Shown here piece after piece: positions 17,274 through 26,184 of a DNA stretch of 64,000 nucleotides. How positions within the stretch are numbered: position 1 is the stretch's first letter; the number at the start of each line of letters is the position of its first letter. Position numbers and translations under genes: made by a program. The stretch comes from Streptomyces lunaelactis (lineage in GTDB: Bacteria; Actinomycetota; Actinomycetes; Streptomycetales; Streptomycetaceae). The notes beneath the pieces are model-generated. The model did no database searches and was not told where the DNA came from. It worked only from the letters and a program-made list of their open reading frames with translations. The DNA lies in contig NZ_CP026305.1 of NCBI RefSeq assembly GCF_003054555.1, positions 62,001 through 126,000 on the forward strand, in the 5' to 3' direction.

Positions 17274-19361
17274 TCAGGGAAGGCGTCTCGTGGCGGAGTC
17301 GAGCATCCGGGCGAGCTCGTCGGCGCCGGCCGTGGCACCGGTGAGCACCACGACCCGGGGCCGGCCGCCGTGCGCCGCGACCAGCCGGGCGATCTCGTAC
17401 ACGGCCACGCCGTCCCCGGAGAATCCGCCGAACGCGACCTGCCGGCCCGCGTCGATCCGGGGCCCCAGCGCGCAGTACCAGGCGGGCGCTCCGCCGGGCA
17501 CGGGGCACAGCAGGACAAGCTCCTCGGGCCCGGGATACGCCCGCGCGAGCCGCTCGTAGAAGGAGCTGGGCGTCCCCGTGGCCTGCACGAGGGCGACGGT
17601 GCCCGCACCAGAGTGCGCCGCGGGACGCAGTACGACGGACGCCGGCGCCGCGGCGGCCTCGCCTGCCCCGCCGCCTCTGCCCGCGCCGCTGCCGGGTCCG
17701 GCGCTCATGCCGGACAGCAGCTCGAGAACCTGGGCGACCGTCGTGGACTCCCCTGCCCGGTCGGGGAGTTCGCGCAGCAGCAGCACGCTGTACGCGAGGA
17801 CCTCGGCGGCATCGGCGAGCCGGGCCTGGTCGTACGACGCGGTCAGGACGAGCCGTCCGGCACCGTCGTGGTGGGCGACCAGCGTGAGAGGGAAGGCCGT
17901 GTGCGCGCTCAAGGTCTCCGGGGGCTCCACGTGGACTCCCAGAGCGGCGAGTTCGCACTCCACGTCGTCCGGGATCCGGGGCCGGGTCTCGAAGGCGAGG
18001 AGGCTGTCGGCCGGGGCGAGCGCGTCCTTGGCCCAGGAGCGGATCTGGCCCGCCGACACCCATTCGTAGGCCGCCATGTCCAAGGCCCGGTCCCGCAGTT
18101 CGGCCAGCAGGCTGGGCACGGTGGCACGCGGATCGACCACGACGGACAGGGGCTGCGGGTTGCACAGCGCGCCGGGCAGTCGTTCCACACCGTCGAACAG
18201 GATGCCCCGCCCGGAGACGGTGGTGCAAAAACGCACGGGCGCCGCGCCCGCGGCCCTGCCGGTCCGGTACAGCAGCAGCGCCCACACGGCCTGCAGCACC
18301 GTGCTCTCGGCAGCGCCCCAGCCGGCGGCCCAGGTGGCGAGGCGCGCGGTCTCCTCCGGGGTGAGCCGGAGCCGGGCGCGGCCGCTGCCCGTGGCACTGG
18401 TGTCCGTACCGGTGAAGGCGGGAAAGGCGGGCAGGCCGGGAGCGCCCGGGGCCGGGGCGGGGCCCGGCGGCACGCTCCGGGACCAGAAGTCCTGTGCCGG
18501 GGCGGTGTACTGGCCCGTGAGCCACTGCGCGTAGTCCCCCATGTCGGGGCGCCGTTCCCCACCGGGCAGCAGGCCGCCCGCGAGGTAGGCACGGTAGAAC
18601 TCGCGCAGCAGCAGGCGCACGCTCCATCCGTCGAGCAGGGCGTGGTGGTAGGTGAGCAGTACCCGGGTGGGCGTGGCGGTGGCGAACATGACGGGTCCAC
18701 CGCCCAGTACGGTGACGCGCAGCGGCCCGGGACGGCGCGGGTCGAGACCTCGGCTCCGGTCGCGTTCGACCAGCGTGCGCCAGTCGGCGGTGCCGTGCGC
18801 GAGGCGTACCACCTCGGGTTCGACCTTGTCGTGCACCACGATCCCCGGCTCGGGTCCGTCGTCGAAGGCAGTGCGCAGCACGCTTTCGCAGTCGAAGACG
18901 GACCGCCAGGCGGCCGTGAACCGCTCGGTGTCCAGGGGCCCGTGCCAGTCCCACGCGAGCTGTTCCACCTGGCGGCCGGTGCCGGGGTGGGCGTCGGCGT
19001 CGGCGAGCAGTTCGCGCTGGAGCGGCGTCGCCGCGGCGCGGCGTGCGGGCAGGACGCAGCTCGCGGGTTCGTTCGTGAGCAGGTCGGCCAGCAGGCCGAG
19101 CGGGAAGTCGCTGTGTGCGGCCCCCGCATCGGCGGTGAACCGCAGCGTGTGATGCCCGGGGCCGTGGGTCTCCAGCGCGGGGCGCCATGCCGGGGCGTCC
19201 GGATGGCGGATCGCGATGCTGTCCAGGGCGGCCTCGACACGGGCGGTGTCCAGGGAGCCGTGCAGTTCCAGGACGGGCAGCGCGCCGTGCGAGGCCGCGC
19301 CGAGGTCCGCGACGACGGTCATCGTCTCGTCCTGCGGTATGCGTGCGGGGTGACTGGTCAT
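17274..19361 (-). CDS. NRPS condensation domain fused to thioesterase-like domain
   Basis: A 695-aa protein. Residues about 110-520 form a condensation domain with an intact HHALLDGWS catalytic motif (His239-His240, Asp244). An N-terminal portion (about 20-100) looks like part of a second carrier- or condensation-like unit. A glycine-rich linker (about 535-555) leads to a thioesterase-like C-terminus where GFSGDGVAVYEIARLV aligns with GHSMGGxVAYELA: the nucleophile serine is kept, but GxSxG has become GxSxD. There is no adenylation domain. It could condense carrier-bound or free substrates supplied by other enzymes. An ATG at 19322 (MTVVADLG), preceded by AGGACGAG, is an alternative start. 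Divergent from citramalate synthase, with 11-bp repeats between. Confidence 0.8.
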   Translation of the reverse strand: MTSHPARIPQDETMTVVADLGAASHGALPVLELHGSLDTARVEAALDSIAIRHPDAPAWRPALETHGPGHHTLRFTADAGAAHSDFPLGLLADLLTNEPASCVLPARRAAATPLQRELLADADAHPGTGRQVEQLAWDWHGPLDTERFTAAWRSVFDCESVLRTAFDDGPEPGIVVHDKVEPEVVRLAHGTADWRTLVERDRSRGLDPRRPGPLRVTVLGGGPVMFATATPTRVLLTYHHALLDGWSVRLLLREFYRAYLAGGLLPGGERRPDMGDYAQWLTGQYTAPAQDFWSRSVPPGPAPAPGAPGLPAFPAFTGTDTSATGSGRARLRLTPEETARLATWAAGWGAAESTVLQAVWALLLYRTGRAAGAAPVRFCTTVSGRGILFDGVERLPGALCNPQPLSVVVDPRATVPSLLAELRDRALDMAAYEWVSAGQIRSWAKDALAPADSLLAFETRPRIPDDVECELAALGVHVEPPETLSAHTAFPLTLVAHHDGAGRLVLTASYDQARLADAAEVLAYSVLLLRELPDRAGESTTVAQVLELLSGMSAGPGSGAGRGGGAGEAAAAPASVVLRPAAHSGAGTVALVQATGTPSSFYERLARAYPGPEELVLLCPVPGGAPAWYCALGPRIDAGRQVAFGGFSGDGVAVYEIARLVAAHGGRPRVVVLTGATAGADELARMLDSATRRLP

Positions 19362-19450
19362 CGTGTGTCCGGGGTGCGCCCGAGAAGAACCCCTTCCTCC
19401 TCCCTCTGCGGAAGCGCGGAACGAGTATGCGAGGCCCGCCCATACGGGCC

Positions 19451-19472
19451 TGACACGGCGCTGACACGGCGC
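19451..19472. promoter_or_regulatory. Tandem 11-bp repeats, candidate SARP site
   Basis: TGACACGGCGC occurs twice in direct tandem with an exact 11-base period, between the divergent condensation-domain and citramalate-synthase genes. SARP activators bind direct repeats spaced 11 bases apart near the promoter, and three SARP genes lie within 8 kb. Confidence 0.5.
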
Positions 19473-19584
19473 TGGTGTTCAAGACTCCGTCCACGCCCGC
19501 TGGAGAAACGGCGACCGGCCCCCGGGCGTGAGTAGCGTGCCAGGCGGCAGAAGTGGATACGAGCACGAGGACGAGGAGCTCGCC

Positions 19585-21213
19585 ATGGGAGAACCGGACT
19601 TGAGGAAGCAGGCCGAGGCCTCTTCCGTCGACGACGACTTCCATGTCTTCGACACCACGCTGCGCGACGGCGCCCAGCGCGAGGGCATCAACCTCACCGT
19701 CGCGGACAAACTGACCATCGCCCGGTACCTGGACGACTTCGGGGTGGGCTTCATCGAGGGCGGCTGGCCCGGCGCCAATCCGCGCGACACCGAGTTCTTC
19801 GCTCGTGCCCAGCAGGAGATCACCTTCGAGCACGCGCAGTTGGTTGCGTTCGGTGCCACACGGCGCCCGCACTCCAAGGCCTCCGAGGACCTGCAGGTCA
19901 AGGCGTTGCTCGACTCCGGCGCCCCGGTGATCACGCTGGTCGCCAAGTCGCACGACCGTCATGTCGAACTCGCCCTGCGCACCACGCTGGACGAGAACCT
20001 CGCGATGATCGCGGACACCGTCTCGTATCTGCGCGGGCAGGGCCGCCGGGTGTTCGTGGACTGTGAGCACTTCTTCGACGGCTATCGCGCCAACCCGGCG
20101 TACGCCAAGGCAGTGGTGCGTACCACCGTCGAGGCCGGCGCGGACGTCGTGATCCTGTGCGACACCAACGGCGGGATGCTGCCCCCGCAGGTCCAGGCAA
20201 TCGTCGCTACCGTTCTCGCCGACACCGGCGCGCGCTTGGGCATTCACGCCCAGGACGACACGGGCTGCGCGGTGGCCAACACGCTGGCCGCCGTCGACGC
20301 GGGCGCCACGCATGTGCAGTGCACCGCCAACGGTTACGGCGAGCGCGTCGGCAACGCCAATCTCTTCCCGGTCGTCGCGGCCCTGGAGCTCAAGTACGCG
20401 AAGAAGGTGCTGCCCGAGGGCGCGCTCGCCGAGATGACCCGGATCTCGCACGCCATCGCCGAGGTCGTGAACGTGACCGCCTCAACCCACCAGCCGTACG
20501 TCGGTGTCTCGGCCTTCGCCCACAAGGCGGGCCTGCACGCCTCCGCCATCAAGATCGACCCGGACCTGTACCAGCACATAGACCCCCAGCAGGTCGGCAA
20601 CACCATGCGGATGCTCGTCTCCGACATGGCCGGCCGCGCCTCGATAGAGCTCAAGGGCAAGGAGCTCGGCATCGACCTCGGCGACGACCGCGAGCTGGTC
20701 GGCCGGGTCGTGAGGCGCGTCAAGGAACGCGAGTTGGCCGGTTACACCTACGAGGCCGCCGACGCCTCCTTCGAACTGCTACTGCGCGAGGAGACCGAGG
20801 GCAGGGCCCGGCGCTACTTCCGGATCGAGTCCTGGCGCGCCATCGTCGAGGACCGCCCCGACGGCACCCACGCCAACGAGACGACCGTGAAGCTGTGGGC
20901 CAAGGGCGAGCGCATCGTCGCCACCGCCGACGGCAACGGCCCCATCAACGCCCTCGACCGCGCCCTGCGCGTCGGCCTCGAAAGCTTCTACCCGGAGCTC
21001 GCCAAGCTCGAGCTCGTGGACTACAAGGTCCGCATCCTGGAGGGCGAGCACAGCACGGAGTCCACCACCCGCGTCCTCATCTCCACCTCCGACAGCACCG
21101 GCGAATGGTCCACGGTGGGCGTGGCCGACAACATCATCGCCGCCTCCTGGCAGGCCCTCGATGACGCCTACACCTACGGCCTGCTGCGCGCGGGAGTCGA
21201 ACCTGCCGAGTAG
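19585..21213 (+). CDS. cimA: Citramalate synthase (CimA-type)
   Basis: A 542-aa protein of the HMGL/alpha-isopropylmalate synthase family. DTTLRDGAQREGI near the start is the metal- and substrate-binding signature, GIHAQDDTGCAVAN and TANGYGERVGNAN follow, and the C-terminal LeuA allosteric domain spans about residues 400-535. Length and motifs match the type that condenses pyruvate with acetyl-CoA to citramalate, the first step of the threonine-independent route to 2-oxobutyrate and isoleucine. ATG at 19585 follows AGGAG by six bases. In a metabolite locus this could supply a 2-oxobutyrate-derived or branched building block; a housekeeping paralogue probably exists elsewhere. Confidence 0.87.
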   Translation: MGEPDLRKQAEASSVDDDFHVFDTTLRDGAQREGINLTVADKLTIARYLDDFGVGFIEGGWPGANPRDTEFFARAQQEITFEHAQLVAFGATRRPHSKASEDLQVKALLDSGAPVITLVAKSHDRHVELALRTTLDENLAMIADTVSYLRGQGRRVFVDCEHFFDGYRANPAYAKAVVRTTVEAGADVVILCDTNGGMLPPQVQAIVATVLADTGARLGIHAQDDTGCAVANTLAAVDAGATHVQCTANGYGERVGNANLFPVVAALELKYAKKVLPEGALAEMTRISHAIAEVVNVTASTHQPYVGVSAFAHKAGLHASAIKIDPDLYQHIDPQQVGNTMRMLVSDMAGRASIELKGKELGIDLGDDRELVGRVVRRVKERELAGYTYEAADASFELLLREETEGRARRYFRIESWRAIVEDRPDGTHANETTVKLWAKGERIVATADGNGPINALDRALRVGLESFYPELAKLELVDYKVRILEGEHSTESTTRVLISTSDSTGEWSTVGVADNIIAASWQALDDAYTYGLLRAGVEPAE

Positions 21214-21247
21214 CGGGAGTGTGGTGGCCGGCCGGGGTGGCTGTGTG

Positions 21248-22204
21248 TCACAGCATCCGGATCGCGGACTCCGCGTGCCGTTTGGCGAGGTTCAGTACGG
21301 CCGTGGACGTGCGGCCGACCGCTTCGCGGACATGGCGGCGAGCATGGGCGATGTCCGCACCCTCGCCCAGGACCTCCCCCACGGCCTCCTCGCACAGCAC
21401 CACGGTCTGCTGCGCCACGACCGTCACCCCGGTCTCGTCGGACACCACCGACCACTCCCCAGTGTGAGCCGCCAGCAGCGCCGCAGGGGACGTCTGCTTA
21501 TGGACGATCCGGCCCGCGTGCGGAAAACACATCCGCACCGACTCGGTCGTCTGCACCGACCCGTCGGGGATCCGCGTGTCCATCGACATGACCTGTACGC
21601 CCGGCGCCTCCTCGACCAGCTCAAGGCGGTCCACATGCGACACCAGCTCCGGCCAGTCGCCCACCCGGTACAGGAAGTCGTAGACCACTTCCGCCGGGCC
21701 CTTGACCCGCACCGAGTCCTCGAAGGACAGCACCAGTTCGTCCAGGACGCTCCAGCGCTCCGCGAGGCGCTTCACACCGGCCAGCTTCGCGCGCGTATCG
21801 GCGTGGGTGACCAGGTCGACCCACGCCACGTCGTCGGGCCGGTCGCCGACGACCGTGAACTCGTGCAGCAGCGTCAGCAGGCTGCCCCCGTCCGCCCGTT
21901 CCTCGACGGTCCAGATCCCGTTCATCGTCCGAACCGGGGCCTGCGGGTTGAGCCGGCGGAACTCGATGCGCCACTGCTGCGGGTCCTGCGTGCGCAGCGA
22001 CAGCCACGAGCCGATCCGGCCCTCGTCGGTCGCCCACATCCGCAGCCGTTCGTGCGTCCCGTCGAAGTCCAGCCGCTCGACGTGCACGGTCGACGGGAAG
22101 AGCAGCGGCCACCGCTCCGCGTCCGCGATCAGTCCGTAGACGACACCGGCCGGTGCGGCCACCTCGACCGAGTGCCACGCACGGTGCACGCGCTCACCAG
22201 ACAT
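21248..22204 (-). CDS. Didomain polyketide aromatase/cyclase
   Basis: A 318-aa protein with two START/SRPBCC-type halves (about residues 5-150 and 160-310), the layout of aromatase/cyclases in type II polyketide pathways such as ActVII. AGVVYGLIADAERWPLLFP and AEVVYDFLYRVGDWPELVSHV are the paired starts of each half. ATG at 22204 is chosen over the GTG at 22207 because AGGAG lies six bases upstream. It converges with citramalate synthase, 34 bases apart. No ketosynthase, chain-length factor or ketoreductase is in the window, so the partner enzymes are elsewhere or lost. Confidence 0.88.
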   Translation of the reverse strand: MSGERVHRAWHSVEVAAPAGVVYGLIADAERWPLLFPSTVHVERLDFDGTHERLRMWATDEGRIGSWLSLRTQDPQQWRIEFRRLNPQAPVRTMNGIWTVEERADGGSLLTLLHEFTVVGDRPDDVAWVDLVTHADTRAKLAGVKRLAERWSVLDELVLSFEDSVRVKGPAEVVYDFLYRVGDWPELVSHVDRLELVEEAPGVQVMSMDTRIPDGSVQTTESVRMCFPHAGRIVHKQTSPAALLAAHTGEWSVVSDETGVTVVAQQTVVLCEEAVGEVLGEGADIAHARRHVREAVGRTSTAVLNLAKRHAESAIRML

Positions 22205-22626
22205 CACAAACTCCTCTCCCTCGAATCCCTCGAAGCCGGAAGACCGGATTTCGTGCCGCGTCGCTCACCACGGTTGTGTGCGGCTTCGGCAGCGCGCCGC
22301 ACGGCCCGAGGGGCAACTCGGCCGTGGGGGGACACGGGCCGGCTCCACCGCGGCGGCGGCAAAGACCGGATCGAGGACGCTCGCGACGCCGATCCGCGCA
22401 CGCATGCGCCCACAGCCCTGCCGCCGGGCCGGGCCGGGCGGGAGGTCCGGACAAGTGAGGTTCGGCACCGCTGGTTCTCCTCCGGCTCTCGGCGGGCGAC
22501 CGAGTCACCGCCCTGCGCCTTTCACCGTCGACGGGTTCGCTTGAGGAGTCCTCAAAGGGCGCTCAATCTCCGCACCGGAGACTCGCCTTGTCCATCGCAG
22601 ACCGATGCAAGAGGAAGGCAGGTCAC
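22205..22626. other. Intergenic region with candidate activator site
   Basis: No gene is supported here. The main feature is the repeat cluster at 22541-22566 listed separately; the remainder is G+C-rich spacer between divergent genes. Confidence 0.5.
22541..22566. promoter_or_regulatory. Palindrome plus 11-bp spaced CTCAA repeats
   Basis: TTGAGGA-G-TCCTCAA is a perfect 7-bp inverted repeat. A second CTCAA starts 11 bases after the first, the period used by SARP proteins. It lies about 60 bases upstream of the SnoaL-like gene. Confidence 0.45.
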
Positions 22627-23082
22627 ATGACCATCGACATCCGCGCCGAACCAACAGCGCGGGAGACGGAGTTCGCCTCCCTGTATGCGCAGGTCCAGCA
22701 GTTCTACGCGGACCAGCTGCAGCTCCTCGACGCCCACGACGCCGAACGCTGGGCGGAGACCTTCACCGAGGACGCCGTCTTCGAGATCCCGGCTCTGAGC
22801 GAACCGGTGCGCGGACGCGACGGCCTGATCTCGACCCTGCGCCGCAACCAGGAACACCAGCAGCGCGACGGAGCCCGGCTGAGACGGTGGATCGGCATGC
22901 TCGACGTGCGGCCGCAGTTGGACGGGACGCTGCACACCCGCTGCAGCGCGCTGGTGTACATGACACCGCACGGCGGCGAGTCGAAGGTCCTGCACGTGTG
23001 TGCCATGGAGGACGTACTCGTCCGCTCGCGGAGCACCTGGCGCACCCGCCACCGGCGGGTGACGCGTGACGACCTCGCCTGA
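22627..23082 (+). CDS. SnoaL-like/NTF2-fold protein
   Basis: A 151-aa protein of the NTF2-like fold. DAERWAETFTEDAVFEIP near residue 40 is the common signature of SnoaL-type cyclases, hydroxylases and small ring-hydroxylating dioxygenase subunits. GAGGAAGG lies before the ATG at 22627. In polyketide loci such proteins cyclise, hydroxylate or isomerise the aromatic intermediate, which would suit the neighbouring aromatase. A specific reaction is not inferable. It converges with the first SARP gene. Confidence 0.75.
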   Translation: MTIDIRAEPTARETEFASLYAQVQQFYADQLQLLDAHDAERWAETFTEDAVFEIPALSEPVRGRDGLISTLRRNQEHQQRDGARLRRWIGMLDVRPQLDGTLHTRCSALVYMTPHGGESKVLHVCAMEDVLVRSRSTWRTRHRRVTRDDLA

Positions 23083-23203
23083 GGCGCTCCCCCCGCCGGA
23101 CCGGGACACATCCGGCGTGAGTCGTACGCGACCGGGCCGCCGCTGGGCCACTGCGCTGCGGTGGCAGGTCGTGTCGGCGCGGCCCTAAGGCCTGTGGGCC
23201 GGC

Positions 23204-24025
23204 TCAGGCCGCGTAGAGACCGAAGGTCGAGGTGCGACGCGGTCCGGACGCGACGTCCAGCGCCGGGTCGACGGTGAGCATCGCCTGGTGAAGTCGCTGG
23301 AGCTGCGGCGAGGGTTCGACGCCCAGCTCCTCGATCAGCCGGTGGCGCAGCGCGCGGAACACGTCCAGCGCCGTGGCCTGCCGGCCGGAGCGGTACAGCG
23401 CCACCATGGCCTGGGAGTGCAGGCCCTCGTGCCGCGGGTGGCGGGCGATCAGATCCGTGAGCTCGGCGATGAGTTCGCCGTGGCGGCCCAGTCGAAGATC
23501 GGCGTCGATGCGCCGCTCGACGGTGACCAGCCGGCTCTCCTCCAGCCGCATCACTTCTATCCCGAGGACCGACCCGGCGCGTACGTCCACCAGGGCCGGG
23601 CCGCTCCACATCGCCAGCGCGTCGCGGAAGTGTTTCGCGGCCCGCTCGTCCTCGCCCACCTCGAAGGCGCTCTGGCCTCCCGTCACCAGCTGCTCGTAGC
23701 GGTGTACGTCCACGGATTCCGGCGGCACCTGCAGCAGGTAGCCGCCGTGCCGGGTGGCCAGAACCTCCTTGGCCGTGCCGGGGGCGTCCGGCCCCATCGC
23801 GGTGCCCAGACGCCGGCGCAGCTGGACGACGTACGTCTGCAGTGTGGTCAGCGCGCTCTGCGGCATGTCGGTGGCCCAGAGCTCTTCCATCAGCGTGGGC
23901 ACGGGCACGATGCGGCCCGGATAGAACGCGAACAGGGCCAGAAGTTGCCGCGGCTTGCTCGCGGTCGGAACGATCGACACCCCGTTGACATCGGCGCTCA
24001 ACGGACCCAGAACCTGAATCTCCAC
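23204..24025 (-). CDS. SARP-family transcriptional activator 1
   Basis: A 273-aa SARP. An OmpR-type winged-helix domain (about residues 1-95: VEIQVLGPLSADVNG, SKPRQLLALFAF, LWATDMPQSALTTLQTYV) is followed by the bacterial transcriptional activation domain (about 100-245). This is the ActII-ORF4/DnrI/RedD type with no added ATPase. GTG at 24025 follows GGGAGG. SARPs bind 11-bp spaced direct repeats and recruit RNA polymerase to antibiotic genes. The frame is open far upstream without homology. Confidence 0.9.
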   Translation of the reverse strand: MEIQVLGPLSADVNGVSIVPTASKPRQLLALFAFYPGRIVPVPTLMEELWATDMPQSALTTLQTYVVQLRRRLGTAMGPDAPGTAKEVLATRHGGYLLQVPPESVDVHRYEQLVTGGQSAFEVGEDERAAKHFRDALAMWSGPALVDVRAGSVLGIEVMRLEESRLVTVERRIDADLRLGRHGELIAELTDLIARHPRHEGLHSQAMVALYRSGRQATALDVFRALRHRLIEELGVEPSPQLQRLHQAMLTVDPALDVASGPRRTSTFGLYAA

Positions 24026-24281
24026 GGTTTCCTCCCGTACTCCGGTCGAGTTCCTAGATGGCTCAAATCCTTCGGCGTTCAGCACGCTAGCCCCGTTCAG
24101 CCCGCACCCCCCGGTACCTGGACGCGCGCTCGAGCGGCCCTCCAGAGAAGGGACTGGGGCCGGAAGGCACCCGGCTCGAGAACGCTTGCACGGCCGGTCG
24201 AAGCGGACTCGCGCGAACGCTCTGTGCCGGTGCGCCGCGGCTATCGTCCGAAGCTCTGACCGGAACGTCGATGGAGTCACC

Positions 24282-25019
24282 ATGGAACTGCGCCTGTTCG
24301 TGTTCCACCACGCTGGTGGTTCGCATCTGATGTACCGCGACTGGCCGGCCCTGTTCCCGGCCGACTGGGACGTACGAACGCCGGACGCCCCGGGCCGCGG
24401 GCCGCTGGACAACCGTGCCCCCCTCGGGGACATGGACGCGCTCGTGGACCACTTCCTGCACGAGCTGGACGCCGGACTCACGGGCCGTTTCGCCCTGTTC
24501 GGCCACAGCCTGGGCGGCACCGTCGCGTACGAGCTGACCCGGCGGCTGCTCGCCGAAGGCCGTACGCCGCCCGTCTGGCTGGGGCTCTCGGCGCGCGACA
24601 CGCCCCGCCCCGCCGGCACCGGGCACCTGCGCCACCTGCTCCCCGACGACGCGCTGCGCCGCGAGCTCATCGACATGGGCGGCACACCCGCCGCGGTCCT
24701 GGAGAACCGGGAGCTGTGGGAGCTCTTCGCCCCCGTCATCCGCGGCGACCTGCGGCTGTCGGAGACGTGGAGCCCCGAGCCCGCCCGCGTACCGCTGCCC
24801 GTGCCGCTGTCCGTGTTCGGCGGCACGCGTGACACAGCGGTGCCGCCCGAGGGCCTCGCCGGCTGGTCCGCTCTGACCGAGCACTTCCTCGGGCAGCACG
24901 TGTTCGACGGCGGCCACTTCTACTTCCAGGACGATCCCACCGTGCTGGCCGAGCGGATCACCGCGGAAGTGGGCCGGGCCCTGGCGCTCGCCGGGACCGC
25001 ATCCGGGGTGCCGCGGTGA
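24282..25019 (+). CDS. Type II thioesterase
   Basis: A 245-aa alpha/beta hydrolase of the GrsT/TEII type. LFVFHHAGGS is the oxyanion region, GHSLGGTVAYEL carries the nucleophile Ser76, the acid lies in FGGTRDTAVPP and the histidine in DGGHFYF. These enzymes clear misacylated carrier proteins in NRPS and PKS systems or release products. It is translationally coupled to the next SARP gene (GTGA overlap), which is unusual and implies that enzyme and regulator are made together. Its target may be the atypical carrier at 16882-17211. Confidence 0.9.
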   Translation: MELRLFVFHHAGGSHLMYRDWPALFPADWDVRTPDAPGRGPLDNRAPLGDMDALVDHFLHELDAGLTGRFALFGHSLGGTVAYELTRRLLAEGRTPPVWLGLSARDTPRPAGTGHLRHLLPDDALRRELIDMGGTPAAVLENRELWELFAPVIRGDLRLSETWSPEPARVPLPVPLSVFGGTRDTAVPPEGLAGWSALTEHFLGQHVFDGGHFYFQDDPTVLAERITAEVGRALALAGTASGVPR

Positions 25020-26017
25020 CCCTCGTCGGGCTCGGCCCCCCGGCCACGGCCCGCGCCGAGAACGAGACGAAGACCGGTACCGAGTTCCGGCTGCTCGGGC
25101 CGGTGGGGATACACGACGGGCGGACAGGCGCGGACATCGTGCCCTCCGGCTCCAAACAGCGCGCCCTGCTCTGCGCGTTCGTCATCCACGCCGGTGCGCT
25201 GCTCTCCGTCGACCGGCTCATCGAGGAGCTCTGGGGCGACGAGCCCCCGTCGAACGCGCCGAACGCGCTGCAGGCCCATGTGGCCCGGCTGCGGCGACTG
25301 CTGCCCTCGCCCGGTACTGAGGGCGCGCCCGGCCACGAGTGGATCAGCACCCTGCCCACCGGCTATCTGCTGACCCTGGGCCGGGCCACCACCGACGTGC
25401 ACCGCTTCGACCGGCTTTCGGCGCAGAGCCGGGCGGCGGCCCCCTCCGACCCGGGGTACGCCCTGGAACTCCTGCGCCACGCCCTGTCCTTGTGGCGGGG
25501 GCCCGCCCTTCAGGACAGCCGGTACGGACCGATCTGCACCGCGGAGGCGGACCGCCTGGAGGAGAAGCGGCTCACCACGCTGGAGACGCTGTACGAGGCG
25601 AGCCTGCGCTGCGCCCAGCACGGCGAGATCACCGGTGAGCTGGAGAAGCTGACGGCAGACCATCCCCTGCGCGAACGGTTCTACGACCTGCTGATGGTCG
25701 CCCTCTACCGCAGCGGCCGCCAGGCCGAGGCACTGGGCGTGTACGAGCGGGCGCGCCGCCGCCTGGTGGGCGTCCTCGGCATCGAGCCGGGCCCGGCCCT
25801 GCGCGGCCGGATGGAGGCGATCCTCCACCAGTCCCCCGGCCTGTCGGCCCCGAAGGGCGCACCGGCGCTCGCGCGGCCCGCCACCCTGACGGAAGCGGTC
25901 GACCTGGGCGGTGAGATCGCCCGGCTGCAGCAGCGCATCGACGAACTCAACCGGGAACAGGCGGCGCTGGTACGGCGCTTCGACGCCGTGGCGGCCCTGC
26001 TCCCGCAGGCGTCGTAG
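25016..26017 (+). CDS. SARP-family transcriptional activator 2
   Basis: A 333-aa SARP with winged-helix domain at about residues 22-120 (FRLLGPVGIHDG, SKQRALLCAFVIHAG, ELWGDEPPSNAPNALQAHV) and activation domain to about 270. A C-terminal extension EIARLQQRIDELNREQAALV is a likely coiled coil, absent from the other two SARPs here and perhaps used for dimerisation. The GTG start overlaps the thioesterase stop codon. The stem-loop at 26082-26121 follows. Confidence 0.9.
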   Translation: MTLVGLGPPATARAENETKTGTEFRLLGPVGIHDGRTGADIVPSGSKQRALLCAFVIHAGALLSVDRLIEELWGDEPPSNAPNALQAHVARLRRLLPSPGTEGAPGHEWISTLPTGYLLTLGRATTDVHRFDRLSAQSRAAAPSDPGYALELLRHALSLWRGPALQDSRYGPICTAEADRLEEKRLTTLETLYEASLRCAQHGEITGELEKLTADHPLRERFYDLLMVALYRSGRQAEALGVYERARRRLVGVLGIEPGPALRGRMEAILHQSPGLSAPKGAPALARPATLTEAVDLGGEIARLQQRIDELNREQAALVRRFDAVAALLPQAS

Positions 26018-26081
26018 CCGCGCGAGCCGCCCGCCGCCGGACCAGGACCGACCACGGGCACGGACGAGTGGCGGGCATGCC

Positions 26082-26121
26082 GAAGCGACCCCCGCGGTCC
26101 ATCTCCCGCGAGGGTCGCTTC
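26082..26121. terminator. Terminator between SARP 2 and SARP 3
   Basis: GAAGCGACCC and GGGTCGCTTC pair across a 20-base interior that itself holds CCGCG/CGCG complementarity. It sits between the converging genes. Confidence 0.7.
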
Positions 26122-26184
26122 CTGGTCCGTACGCCGCACGAGCGGGCTTCTGCCCCCGTATTGGAGCGCCTTGGCGGCGGTCGG

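Noticed and set aside
16882..20451. A very long minus-strand open frame across the NRPS-like and citramalate synthase genes
   Set aside because: Only its last 109 codons look like a real protein; the rest is antisense to genes with clear motifs and arises from high G+C content.
21161..22630. A 489-codon plus-strand frame over the aromatase gene
   Set aside because: It is a shadow; the minus-strand frame carries the paired START-like domains and a good RBS.
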